A stretch of DNA of 64,000 nt from Acridotheres tristis (taxonomy: Eukaryota; Chordata; Aves; Passeriformes; Sturnidae), in assembly GCA_037013685.1 (NCBI GenBank), contig CM072886.1:89702422-89766421 (forward strand), read 5' to 3'. A program made the position numbers and the translations under genes. Positions 1-13,000 of this stretch are shown here, one piece after another; the first letter of the stretch is position 1; each line of letters starts with the position of its first letter. Under the pieces are notes generated by a model that saw only the letters and a list, made by a program, of their open reading frames with translations, was not told the origin of the DNA and searched no databases.

Positions 1-509
1 CTTTGGGAAAGAAATCAGCACCAAAATGCATAAAAGCTGAATAAAAGCTATATGGTGCTTGGTCCTGTTGCGGAGGCTACCAGAGCGCCAGATGAAATTG
101 CGCTAGCAGCAATGCAGGGTTTTTCTTCCCAAGTTAGCGGTTTTCTCAGTCTGCTTCTTCTTAAGAGATGCTTTGAAATCTGACTTCCCTTTGAAGTTTC
201 TCGAGTACAGCATGACATTTATTTAAGGTACAGACCGAACCCTTCGGCTTTCCAGATCCCATCCGCTCTTTCTTCCTTCCAGAGCCACTGCTCCCCTTTC
301 CCAGCGAGCCTCATCCATTCTCCCCCGGTGCGAGAGGGGCATCAAAGCGATGCCGGGGCCGGGCTGCGCTCCTCTCCCCGGGGCCGGCTGGCCCCCCTGC
401 GGCCCGGCCCGTGTCTCACGGCGTCCGGAGGAGCCCTTCTGGAGGCAGCGAGGGGGAGGAGGAGTGCCCGCTGCGGAGGAGGCAGAGTGCTGAGTAACCC
501 CGGCCCCGC

Positions 510-519
510 TGTCACGCAA
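510..519 (-). promoter_or_regulatory. XRE, full extended consensus (intronic island, site A)
   Basis: The minus strand reads TTGCGTGACA, matching (T/G)NGCGTG(A/C)(G/C)A completely. It faces site B, with the GCGTG cores 65 bp apart. Confidence 0.55.
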
Positions 520-579
520 GCCGGGCCGGCTGTCAATCTCCCGGCGGCTCTGACAGGCGCCTGGCCGCCGTTCAAACCC

Positions 580-589
580 TTGCGTGCGA
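580..589 (+). promoter_or_regulatory. XRE, full extended consensus (intronic island, site B)
   Basis: The plus strand reads TTGCGTGCGA, matching the extended AHR/ARNT consensus at every position. It pairs with site A on the other strand. Confidence 0.55.
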
Positions 590-1699
590 GCAGACGAGCC
601 GCGCTACCCTATGAAGTATTTCATAATAACAACAGCTGTTAAATATTGATGACTCCTGGCAAGCGCTGAATGCTTTTCGAGAAGGTTAAGCCTTCGTGTA
701 ATGGAACCTAATTCCTCATTATAGACTGTATCAGATATCTGGAAGTTGCCTAAAAAAAGCAAAGGAGCTTAGGGTAAAGGATCAGGAAAATAACTCTCGT
801 GCGGCAGGGAGAAGGGAGAGAGCCCGCTGTGCGAAGGGTGAAGAGCGTTTCCCCGAAGTCAAATCCCTTTGCAAACACTAAAATACTCTGCTGGAGCGAT
901 CATCAATACGGTCGGCTTCGCTATATTCCACTGGAGGGTTTTGTGTTTTTAGAAATTATTGCAGATCAGATAAACTTTCTAAAACAGTGATCCAGCTGCC
1001 AGTGCTGTCTGGGTGTGTGTAAAAGTACACATGGAAATTATTTCTACAGAAATATGGAGAAAAGAGGGGAAAAGCATTCCTACACTTTTTCTATAAACAT
1101 CAGCTCTGAGAGATCTGGCTCATTAGAAAATTTAGTGGTGATCTGGCAATATATTAAGGATGAGATCTCAGACAGGGTTTCCAGCAGGCAAAAAGGGGAG
1201 AAGGACGAGCCTCTTGCCTTGGGGAAGTCCTGGTGTGCTTTTCTCCAGTTCCCAGAAAAAAAAAAAACCATCATCTTCTTCACTCTGCCCTGTAAAACGC
1301 ATCAGTCTCATCTTTTCCCTCTTGATCTAGCTGTCAAGAAAGGTTGTGCTCGGAACAGAATCAGTTTGGGGCTGGAATTCATGACAGAGTCCTTGGGGTG
1401 CATCTGGTGTGATGCCAGGGCAGGCAGTCCAGCAGAAAGGCAGCAACAGAGCCCAGGTGAGGTGAAAGAAGAAACACAAACTGACGACTTCTTACAGAGG
1501 TGACTGAGTCATTTTTTTCCTTGCATGTGAAATAGAGGTCTACGTGCCTTTGGGAAATGGAGTTTACATGAGGCAAGCTGGGAAGCTGAAAAGAATTGCC
1601 TGCAAATGTTCAGTTGTGCTGCAGTGCAAGGAGTTCTGTGGAGCTTTAGGAAAGTGGTTCACCTGTGGAGAGCCCAGGTCTGTTACCTGTGTCAGGATA

Positions 1700-1790
1700 G
1701 GGAATCACAAATACATAGGAAGTTGTAGGTTGGAAGGGACCTTTGAAGGTCATCTGGTCTGATCAGAACAGAGCTGATTTCACTTAGGCA
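1700..1790 (-). repeat. CR1 LINE 3' end fragment
   Basis: The stretch contains the antisense CR1 tail hallmark GGTTGGAAGGGACCTTTGAA followed by GGTCATCTGGTCTGATC. It is a short, diverged fragment. Confidence 0.75.
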
Positions 1791-1802
1791 GGTTCCTCAG
1801 TT

Positions 1803-1851
1803 TCTGAGTATTCATTATTCATTATTCATTATTGAGTATTCATTATTGAGT
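1803..1851 (+). repeat. 7-bp tandem array
   Basis: Seven consecutive 7-mers are present: TCTGAGT, ATTCATT three times, ATTGAGT, ATTCATT, ATTGAGT. The order of the two variants suggests partial duplication of a higher-order unit. It lies just beyond the CR1 fragment. Confidence 0.85.
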
Positions 1852-3187
1852 AATGGACATTTCTCATTCCCTCCAGCAAAACTTTCATTATTTAATTACA
1901 AACAGGATTCATTTCGTAAGATAAGGAGTTGCTTAACGTTTTACGTGAATGAGCATTAGGGTAAATTCTGGATGGACACTTCCTGTTTCCACAATTCTTG
2001 GTTTGTAGATGTGTAGAATAATTTAAGAAATGCTGAGAATGGTGAAGTGACTTTTATAAAAGGTGTATGTATATGGAGAATATGCAAAATAAGTTACTAA
2101 CTCTTCTGTTTTTTTCTGGTTTATTTTATCTGTATGTCATAAGAAACCACACTTATATGTCAAGTTTAAATGTAGTCTGGGACTATAACATCTTCCCTAT
2201 CCCATAATTTCTGAGGGATCACAGATCCAGAGACAAGCTCCACGTGAAACCAACTGTGTGCTAACTATACAAACAACAGACTCAAAAGAACTTGTCTAGA
2301 AAACACATTTCTTCTCTGTAGCTTACTGTTGCAACCTTTCTCTCTTCGTATGACTCAACAGATGATCTCCCCAACAGACAGCCCCACATTGTGCCTTGGC
2401 AAAGGAGATAGTTTAGAGATCTGTTTGCATCACTGTGAGTAAATATTTGAGCTATCAGTTGGTCTGGTAGACTATATTGGCTACATGACTGCTAAAGACA
2501 TGCAGTCCTCTGAAATTATCCCAAGACATAAGACTTATTCCAAGTAACAGTCTTCCTGTTTGTCTTCACAATCCCATTTTATTTTCTACTACATTAAATA
2601 TGATGATTTGATCACGGAAACTTATTGATTTATAAGTTCAGTCCTGGGGCCTTAATTTTATCTGTGTACTATTACATTCTTTAATTAAGCTGTAATACGT
2701 TAGCTTGTCTGGGTATTTGATTCCACACCCTTCTGAATAAACACATAAAAAGGTAAGTAAAAATGGGTTATTCTCTCAAACTACAAAATGGATTGCAAGC
2801 CTGAGTTATCAGCAACCTTGAGTAAGAAATCTGCAGACTACTTGTTCCAGTTTCAAATCAATACCCACATCACTCTCAAAAAATTAAGATGATTCCAACA
2901 CTTCTTCCACCTTTAAGTTTTTGAATTACATGTCCATTAATCAGAATCATGATATCCAGCATAAGTTTAGAGTAGAATAAAAAAATAATTTCAGAGAACT
3001 ATTCTGTATTTAGAAAATCTGCTTAACATTGGTTAGTTCCAGAGTTAAGGACCTCAGAACGTACAATGAATATAGTTTTATATTTTCATTCGTGACTTCA
3101 CCAAACTGATCCACAATTAGCCTTAAGTGTGTTCTGACCTCTCACATCCTGATTACTTGAGTGGGATCTCAGCAAATCTCATTGATC

Positions 3188-3189
<2 letters not shown>

Positions 3190-3231
<42 letters not shown>
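3190..3231. repeat. (AT)n microsatellite
   Basis: About 21 uninterrupted TA dinucleotides. It is likely to be length-variable between individuals. Confidence 0.98.
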
Positions 3232-3232
<1 letters not shown>

Positions 3233-3580
3233 TTATTCAGAGGAACAGCACATCAGGCCACATTCTAGAATTCTAGGATCTATGGAGCACATATCAAAAA
3301 TACTTGAAGAGTTTCCCATTCTTCAAAACAGCCTTCATAATGGCTTCTTGTCTGAATAGCTTTTCATCTTTTCCCTTGTCCAGATATATTCTTAAAAACG
3401 TGTTCTCTATATCCTCTGAATTTCCGGCATATTCTCTCTCTGGCCCAAGAACGTTGTCCTCTTTTGATATGGCTCATACTTTTTCATTGTCATTAGATCA
3501 TTTTATCAGGATCGTTTCTCCTGATGAAAATACTACATCAATGGACACTGATGTCCACAGCAGAGGCAGTTGCCCTTTGA

Positions 3581-3825
3581 GGAGAGGCTAAAATGGCTGT
3601 GATTTTTTTATTGAGGGGAGATATAACAGAGGTTTACAAAGTTATAAGGGCAATGGATAAACTGAATGCAGAACTGCTGTTTGCCCAACCCCACAATATG
3701 AGTACTGTGAAGTGCCCTGTAACATCAGCACAAGAATGCTTTAAAGTAGATAAAAGACAGCAATTTTAAAGACATGAATACCAGACTAGATGGACCACTG
3801 GTGTGACACAGTAGTGCATCTCTAA
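3581..3825 (+). repeat. Ancient CR1-like LINE fragment
   Basis: The segment has the old amniote CR1 pattern: GGGGAGATATAACAGAGG, then a TATAAGGGCAATGGA-type region, and GACTAGATGGACCACTGG near the end. It is strongly diverged and has no coding capacity. Confidence 0.65.
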
Positions 3826-4999
3826 AGTTGTTATATTCTCACTGCAATGCCATGGCCTTGTCCAAAAAATTTGTTGCAGATAGAAAATAAACAACAGATG
3901 CACAACAGCAGCATCTGTGACGTGAAGCAAAGTATATCACAGAAGTGACAATAAGAAAAATCAGAACCTTATGAGAAAGCCTGTATGTGACTAAATTTAA
4001 GCATATGATGAAAGAGCAGCTTGTGAGTAATCATTGCATCCAAAAAGAACAAAAAACATTCTTTAGTGATAAACAGCCTATTGAAATAAACTTGAGTCTG
4101 AAATATTTTTCAGAAACATAAGTAATGAGACCAAAATCCATTTTTACTGAAAAGACAGCTAAGAGGAAATGTTTGTGTGCTCATAAGTAAGCAATTGAAG
4201 TCTACTGGAATCTTTCCTGCTTTTTTGGAAAGGTTATTGTAAGAATTGCATCTTACAGCAGAAATGCAGTGAAGTCTCGATAACAGATTTACCTTGAGAA
4301 AATCATGACATTTTTAGTCTCTATTTGCTAGAGATGTGCATCAATTTACCCTCTCCAGTTTAGATCTATAGTTTAGAACATTTAGTAATCAATCACTGAA
4401 AGACAAACTCAGATCAAAGATCAAGCAGGAAAATAAATGCAACTAGGAAAATGCATACGAAAGAATCCGTCTCCCTTTTTGATTAAAGCAACCTGACAAT
4501 GACTAACTTATGTGAGATTTACATGATCTTTGCTAGCCTTTTTGGATTTGATAACCTCTTTTCCAGGACTATGATTCAAACAGGCTATCTCCTGAGCTTC
4601 CACTCCTCAATTTCTTGTGCCTTTATAATTTTTGTTGCACCATTCTGCATGGAAAGACACAGGCTAGATTCACACCTGCTGGTTCCAAGAGGAATTTAAG
4701 TCAGTATGTCTTAGAAGAGAGTTGAAAGAACATGTGTCAGTAGACCAGTATATCATCCAAGAGACTGTTTAAAAATAGCCAATGCACACGATCTGGAGAG
4801 GATAAAGGAAACCTTTAAGATGAAATAAACACTGCATCTAAAATATTCACACTGAGACCTTAGTGCACAGGATATCCATGTGTTACCCAGAAAACCAAAT
4901 CTGGATCCAACAGTTTTAGAATTGGGGATATCATAAGAACAATTCTTTAATATTTGCTTTATATAGCAGCCTAACTGTGTCCAATATTAAAGGTAAAGA

Positions 5000-5038
5000 C
5001 ACGTTTGCTTTCCAGGGTACTTTAAAGAAGCAAACGTG
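5000..5038. repeat. Inverted repeat, 11-bp stem
   Basis: CACGTTTGCTT at 5000-5010 is perfectly complementary to AAGCAAACGTG at 5028-5038, with a 17-nt loop. No RNA family is recognised. Confidence 0.6.
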
Positions 5039-7011
5039 CCTGCCAGAGGAAATATGGGAATCTCCACTTTTAAATCAGCTGGATATCAGAGCACAACAAC
5101 AGACAAACACACACACCCCATAGAACAGGGCACTCTCTTTCTAAGGCAGAGCTGCTCTGCTCAACCTTTTCTGCTGCTGCCTGTGGAGGCTGCCACGATG
5201 GCATCAACTTGAGAAGTTACATCACCTAATGTGCTGTGGGAAAAACATGCCAGAGAGGGGGTCCTAAACCTTTGGATTTTCTACTTCAGGAAGTAAAAAC
5301 ATGTGATGAGACAAGATAAGGGCAAGTGAAACATCAGGGACATTATCTAAAAGTTAAAAAAAATATTTCAGAATCAATTTCCAGGGTAATTTTAAAACAC
5401 TGAGATCCATTCCAGAACCTTTTGGAATGATGAAGAAAATCAGTAGCATGACAATCTTACCTAAAAACACAAAATTAACAACTATCTGACAACAGAAGTT
5501 AGCAACTGAACTGCCAGAAGCCTAAATTGATAATGTTACAATCCCTGGACTTCTTAAATGTGTTTTTATCCATATTAATATTTTAATGTATGCATTTAAA
5601 AGATAGTCCTGCAAAGCTACCCAAACAGATGGACGCTGTTCCCAACTGGAATCCCTCATAAGACAGAGGGCTTGCAGAGAAGACACTATGGTTTGTCCAA
5701 AAATAAATTCTTTTGCAGAACAGGAACCTTCTGCAGAAGTAGAAAAAGCGTGCACACAAAGTATTCAATTACTTCAATAACCTTTATTTTTCACTTCCTC
5801 AGATAGGTTTTGCTTTGCCTTTCCTGACAGACAAGGTCTGTACTCAGAAAAATATCCCAAGCAGATGTTCAAGACCCTAAACAGACCAGAGTGGGCTTAC
5901 ATTTTCTCTCCCATTAAGCAACAGAAATTTTCTTAAAAGTGCCATGGTCCCTAGGTGAACAGCCAGAATTAGGACCTTCAAATTTTCTAAGAGTAATAAA
6001 AAATTCTGTCTTTTTAAAAGGCAAGAAAGGTAATATTTAAATACTCTAAGACAGTAAATTTTCTTCCTGCTTTGATTTGCTTTACAATTTTTAAAACCAG
6101 AGAATACTTAGATATAGTGATAAAATTACAAGGTAGGCATAGTGTTCTTATCAGACTTGTCCCATTTGAAGATAAGGAAAACCAATGTTCTGTATTTCAG
6201 AAACAGAGTCTTAGCTAATAAAATATAACCTTTTCTCCAGTTTCAACTCCTCTGTATGTGTCATTGACTTGAACAGGCAAGTCTGACTCCTACAAAGGTG
6301 CTTGCTGCCTTGACTCATGGCAAGCTACCAAAGAAATAACGAATATTCCTTTTGGGATAAGGACAAGAATCTTGTATCTCATTCATGAAACATATAGGAT
6401 TATGGCTTTCTAGGCAGTAATAGCCAATTGCAGCTTTCACTGGGTGATCAATGCAAGGTGAATAATGTGTTTAAGAACTATGATACGTAAATTACTCCTA
6501 ATGCTTCTTAGTCTGTCTCAGGTCTCTGGATGAAAAACAGTGATTTCATACCTACTGATTCATCAGATCTGTTTTATATTCATCATGTGACATAAGCATT
6601 AGTTTCTATTGCATTTTCACCAGTTACAATATGATCTCCATTAGATATACACAGTGGCCTATGGCCAGAGTCATTCCAATAGCCAGTGAAACAAGACTTA
6701 CTAACTCTACACTAAGGAAAACAGAAGTAGGTTTAAGGCATAAAGTGAAAACTACAAATCGTAAAAAGCAAAGATCATCTTTAAAAATATGAAATTTAAC
6801 TGGAGGCCATGTATACTCTAGAGCACACTTTGTTTCAAGCCCAAGAATTTTTCAGAGGAATCATTATGCTGCTTTTTCTCCTGCCGGGGCAGATTTGCAG
6901 GGAGGAGGCTCATTTCTGCTTTGCTGGTCTGGCAGGCAGCAGAGCTCTATTCCTCTGATCAAGAGATCACTTTCATAACCACTTTTCTGAGGTCACAAAT
7001 GAGTCTGCTGC

Positions 7012-7021
7012 AGTCACGCAA
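7012..7021 (-). promoter_or_regulatory. XRE-like site in intron 3, one mismatch at the edge
   Basis: The minus strand reads TTGCGTGACT. The core TNGCGTG and the next two positions fit; only the final A is T. It is an isolated site in non-island DNA. Confidence 0.3.
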
Positions 7022-10000
7022 CCCCTCGCCTACCAGAGCTCACTACAACAATACAGGTTCACGGAAGATTTTTAAAGAGGCAGCTCATCCTTTCAGCCCT
7101 CACAGATATAAGGCACACGCATAATTATCACATGGGGTTCCCCCAAATCTGTCACGGGACTATTTTATTTCAGTTTGATCAGGGAAGAAACATATAGCTT
7201 CAAGTTTTATTTGGATGGAATGACGTTTGCCTGAGCAGAATTAAATAAAAGCTGAAGCTAAATAGCTCTACAATTCTTTTAAACCATACTGGCACCTTTT
7301 GCAAATATTTAGTTAGCCTGTTTCATTTTATTATCTTAGAGCCAAACAGGCGCTACTGTGAATTATGCTAATTAAGATATTAAAGTCATGGTAAACAGTC
7401 AAACAAATATTAGATTCAATAAACAACAAATACAATTGCCCTGAATTAAACACTGCCCTGCTGCACTGTTAGAAACACACCTGAACAGAAATAGTAAACC
7501 AGGAAACAGGCTTTTGAATTGATTCTGAAGGAATACTATGAAAGTACAACAAGTTCTAGTCAGAGCTTGTTCCTAGGTCAGAAAAGTCTATTTAAGCCAA
7601 GCATCCCACAAATGACCAATATAGTAATCTGTTGTATGGACATTTCTTGCAAGTGGTAGCTGGAATGACTTTGGGTGCTAAGAAGCAGTGGAGAATTTAA
7701 AGAAAAAAGTTTCAAATATTTTTCCTCTTATGGTAAGTCAACTCTATCCAATGAAGCGGGGGCTTGGCCTATTTTCACAAGCAGTTAACGTTATGAAAGC
7801 AACCGTTGTTGTTTCATCATTAATTATTTGCACTAATTACCTGAAATAAAGTTTTCAAGAGCTGTTAAATTTCTTTGAAGCTTACAATTTAAAAAATTAT
7901 GCTGGCTATATTGCTCATTGATATTTTGTGAGGATTAGTGTGCAGACACATTTCATTTAATGGCAGCACAAACAGGCTTGCCCAAACCAGCTTTATAATC
8001 CAGCTTAAATAGAGTAACAATAGGAATGAGGGCACAGCACTAAGCCTGTTGAGGACTCACAGTGTGGGATGAAGTTTGCACACCGTCCTGCAAGTTCATT
8101 GCTATTATTAGACACACTAAACAGGTGAAAGCTTGTTGAGGTATGCCCATACATGCTGCAAACAGTTTCAGGGACTCTGGAGATGCACCCACAGGCTGTT
8201 AAGTACCCTTGGCTTCATCCAAAATGAGGGCTTATTACACTTTAGGCTTGACTGTGATGTGTATCTTCACCCAGCAGTGAGAGAGGTCCTCTTCCATCTG
8301 CACTGAAGTTTCCAATTTGACACGAAAGATGATGTCCCAACCGAGCTTTGATATGAAATTATTGACACCCCAAAATTGGCCTTATCTCTGCTGCAGGTCT
8401 GGCCTATATTTATGGAGAGGAATTAAGTTGGAAGCTGGACAGAGAATTGTGACTGTACTGCTGGTGGACCTCAGTGTCAGAGCTTGGTGCACTCACATCC
8501 TAGAGACAGGCTCAACCTCAGGTGCCAAGCATCACTGCAGCTTCTCATCTCAGTCCAAATGTTAGTGGAGGTGATGAGATGGAGACACCAGTCTATAAAG
8601 GGAGAGTATTGACAGCCTCCAGAGTGACCTCTCGGGTAACAGTACCAATGCAGACAAAGCTGCAGGCATTTCTGAAGATAAGTCACACTTTCAAAGAGCT
8701 CTGAGACTTCTGAAGATGTTTAGTCTTATATTACTGATTTGTGCCCATTCACTTTTCATTGCAACAACTTCCCATGGAAATGAAAAATATACAGATTTTG
8801 TCCTCCTTTATGAACTTTGGCTAAAGCACAAGAAGTTTATCTAGAGAAAAAACAGCATTGGATACTAATGCAAGTACTTAATGAACGTGGCAATTTTTCC
8901 TTTCTAGCTACGGAAAGAGATACGTGAGAATGCTGTTGGACTACCTTACCTATACAAACAAATTACGCTGTTTTTCTGGAGACAGTTGGCAAAGAAATCA
9001 TTGCTAACTGCAGAAATGAGTTTATATATGGGCATTTGAGGGTAAACAGCTGCTAAAATATTGCTGCTCAGCTCTGTTCTGCATGCCAGTCTGGCCACAG
9101 AGCTGGTACCTAAGAAGTCTTGCCTTTCTGAGAGTCCTTTTTATAGCCCCTATTATATGAAAGCAAAATATCTCTAATCTTCTTTTCCAGAATATGACCT
9201 CTCCTACTCAAAGACAGTGCAGTCAGTTGCTCCATTTTCTAAGGAGATGCAAGCAGGCAGCTAATACATGTGTCTAAACCCCATTGGATCTGTAATTCTA
9301 GAGGAAGAATTAGTCAGTAATTTAGTATAGTGAAATCAGGATAAACAATGACTTCTCATACGCCAATTTCCAAATAATAACTGCAAGCTTTCCTCACTCC
9401 CTCCATGGTTCTTAATATCTTGCACCTGATAGTTGAAAGATCTGTACATCACCTATATATATAATCCAGTAATTTGGATTAGCTACAAATCTACCCATAT
9501 GTTATTTTTTTTTAGTCCTTTTGTGAAGTTCATTTAATCTGAAAATTATCCAGAGAAATATAATAGAGTTCACTGATACCGCAACTAATAATCCAAAATC
9601 AAACAATTTCAGATTAGTGTACCATAAATCATTTTTAATGAATAAATTGACTTTAAATAACTACTAAGAGGTATTCTTTCATTAGAAATAAGTTTAAGTA
9701 CTGTGACAAATTACAGTCATTAGACTCAAACCTAAGCTTTCTGAATAACTCAGTTATAAAAATTACAGCAAGCATAGTCACACACAAAAAAAATTACTTC
9801 TACCCTCACCTTCTTCCTTCTGCCCCAACATACTGTACATATTTGAAAATGGCCAGATTTTGTCTCAAAGAGAAGGAAAAGAGTGTTTTGCTACTGCAAT
9901 GCAAATTAAGGTCTAGCTTGGTCAGAACCACTGAAGGATGCCTGGAAATATGCTCGTACTAGGCAGACTGAGAAGGACAGCAAATAGTGCAGCTGTAGAA

Positions 10001-13000
10001 ATTAGTTTAAAACTAATTGTTTAGTTGTTTAGTCACTAGCTATGACTGAGCCTTCCACATGTGGTGGTTCATGCAGGCTGGCCCAGCACAGCACAGCCTT
10101 TGCCTGATGTGGAGACTGAGAGAAGGAGCAGGACTACCTAACGACTGCTCTCCAGCCACAGCAACAGAGCCGGGAGTTGATGGAGTCAAGGCAGGATGGG
10201 GCAGGCTGGGAGCGGGGCAGCTGGAACATTCTTCTGCCTGATGTATTTTCCATTGGCCAGATGTTCCCCAGTTGCCATGAGCTGCGAGAGGCTGCATGCG
10301 CCAGTCCCGGAGGGTGTTCTGACCCCTGGGAAGCACTAAAGAGGTCCAGGCCTGCCCAGCATTGAGGAGGCACAAAGGTATCCCAGAGCTCGGATCCTCT
10401 CCTCTCCCACTCGGTCCCAGTGCCAAGTTCAGCTGTGGCGCAAGATTCGCTTTGTACATTAACTCGATGAGCTACAGTACCATCTGAGACCAACATGTAG
10501 TTAATTGCTGTGAGAACAAAACTTTGGATTTTCTGACCTATTCAAAGTTTGAATTTCCCATTCACTCCGCGCTCCTGTACGAACAGATGGTATACAGGGT
10601 GTAGCTTCAAAACTTCCTGCATCAGAGCATATGAAAAGAGAACAAGAGGAGATGAATTGCACACCCCTGGAAACCTGCTCTTTATTTGCAGAATGGTAAA
10701 ATTCTAAATAAACCAATTAACATGCCCAAGCAGCCTCCATCTTCCATGCAGATAGTGCTGGCCGAAACTCTTCCGCCCAAGCTATCCCTGCCATGGGGAG
10801 CTGGAAAAGCACTGGTTACAGGAGCTGACTCATCAGCTGACTAGCCCACAACCTCAGCCACAAAGGACCAAAAATGCTGGTGGTGGCATGAAGCGTGTGG
10901 GTGGGAGCAAGGAATAAGCAATCATCTGGCAGCCTAATGCAGAAGGGAGGGTTGACAACAAGCCATTATTTATTCCCCCCTCCCGCCCTAAGGCTCATCC
11001 CTCTGCTTCAGTGATTCTCATCATCTTGACACTGTGGTAGGGCTCTTTGTAGGGGAGGGAATGAAAGGTACATCCCCTCCCTGTGGCCCATGCAATGAAA
11101 GCATCAGCAGGCTATCTGGGCTCACCACACCCAGATCTCTTCATGGAGGAGAATGGAAAAGAGGTTTGCCTGGTGCTGCTTTCACCCAATAGGAGACGAG
11201 AACAATGCCTTGTTGGAAAAAAAGTAAGAGGAGATCATTGCTTTCCCAACAAAGTCAGTCTGTTACTGGAGAGGAGAGATGGAGATCCAGTTCTGGAATG
11301 GCAGACAGCAGATGTAACCAAAAGTTTTTAGGAGCGGAGCAAGGAACATTGAAGAAAAGGGAGAATGTTGTAGCAAAGATCGGAAAAGACAGGGGAAAAA
11401 AACCTATATGGACAAAACAAGAAAATGTACAGAAGATGAAGATGCAAAAAAAATTTATAAAGAAGTTAGGTTGATTGTCACTAGAAAGGCTGCTAGAGAA
11501 AAGTAGGTGGAAGGGAAATCACCAAGTTAAGCAGCAAAAATAAAAAGAAAGAAGAAAACTGGCAGATTTAATTAAAACTTGGCATGAAAGTGTGCTGATA
11601 AAATCCCCCAAATTGTTCATATGCATCCCTTTATCTCCATAAATCTTAGTTAATTTTTGAGTGTTTTTTCCCTTCAGCAGCCTCCACCATGGCTAATCTG
11701 GCTATAATATGGCTAGCTGGTCCCCAGTTTAACTAGCACAAAACATTCTCCAGCCAAATTACTGGTGTGGTGATGCTGTGACCTCATGCCTCCCAGGCTT
11801 CAACCCCTCCAGTGGCATTTTTGCTATGACTGTGAAAAACACATTTAACTTCAGGCAATGTGTTTTTTTTGAAACACTGGGGCAGATTTTGAAAGCCTGG
11901 CTTGTATTACTCCACTAATGCCAAGGTTAAGCAAAACATACTAAGGAATTAAGGACATGACCAGTTGTCTTTATGTTTCCTCCCGAAACAAACTTGTTGT
12001 TTTCTGAGAATAGGCTTTTCGCCCAAATTTTGCCTACAGTAGGTCTTTCCTGGCAAATTGCCTCAGTGGAAAGGAGATTAAGTTTCTCAATGTCCTCTTT
12101 TCTTGGAAACTTTCTGTTACATTTCCCAGTCTCCAATACAGGCAGCTCAGGGCACAGGAATATACAGCTTAAAAGTCTTCCCCAAAATGTTTTTCACATG
12201 CTGTTGTATTGGCATTTGGCAAGAGAGGGATGAAGAGTCACAACACTGTAGTTTGGAGCTTTTCTCTGGCTGGAGAAACCACACTAGTTGAACATTATCT
12301 TCAGAGTCACAAGACAGAATATCTGCCTAGGCTACAATATCTAAAGTAGGCAAGCTGATCCCTGTGTGGAGATTGTGACTTGACTAGATAAAGACAAGAT
12401 AAATAAATCCCTCTTTTCCAAATGACCTCTTGGAAGCCAGTGCCCCTGCAGTAAGTGTTGCTGCAAGGGACACATCTTCTGTCCATTCTGAAACTGAGCT
12501 CTCCTCCCAGCTCATGCTGACACTGGTGACAATCTCAGCCACCCTACTGCATTTACAGATACTATCAGCTACTACCATGATACTTCTAAAGTATGATGGC
12601 AGAGTAACCTTCAAACTGGCATTGTCTCTGCTTTCCTAACCATAAACTGGCAGCAACAAATGCAGGGTGCATCACGGTCCTGAAATGATATGGCACTTAC
12701 TGCCAGACTTATTAAATATTTCTAAGGTGCTTGCTAGCGTCAATAAAAATGAAGAGTGTATGTTGCAATGTGCAATACCTTCAGACTCTCTGACGTCTTA
12801 TTGAGTATGTTTGGCTCAGAAGAAAGAGCTCTTCCCTTAGGGGGACATATAGAACTACATTGCTAGGGTTTAATACAGTTCTGGTGGTCATGAAGAAGTG
12901 CTGAAAACTATCAAAAAACTCTTGAATCCGTGGTAATTTAAGAGCATTCCGCACCTGGCATGACTACACCTTTAAGAATTATTAAAGTAACTTCAAACAT

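Larger units (their letters stand above)
300..620. promoter_or_regulatory. Intronic CpG island in AHRR intron 3
   Basis: A CpG-dense block of about 300 bp lies 24 kb downstream of the bHLH exon. It holds two oppositely oriented XREs (510-519 and 580-589) and a PBX/MEIS-like composite site at 530-539 (minus strand AGATTGACAG). The palindromic E-box AACAGCTGTT at 631-640 is just outside. The flank from 620 to 760 is AT-rich with homeodomain-like TAAT/ATTA words. No AHRR PAS exon is readable in it. It could be an intronic enhancer or an alternative promoter. Mammalian AHRR intron 3 is known to contain an AHR-responsive, smoking-sensitive methylated enhancer; equivalence is only a hypothesis. Confidence 0.6.
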
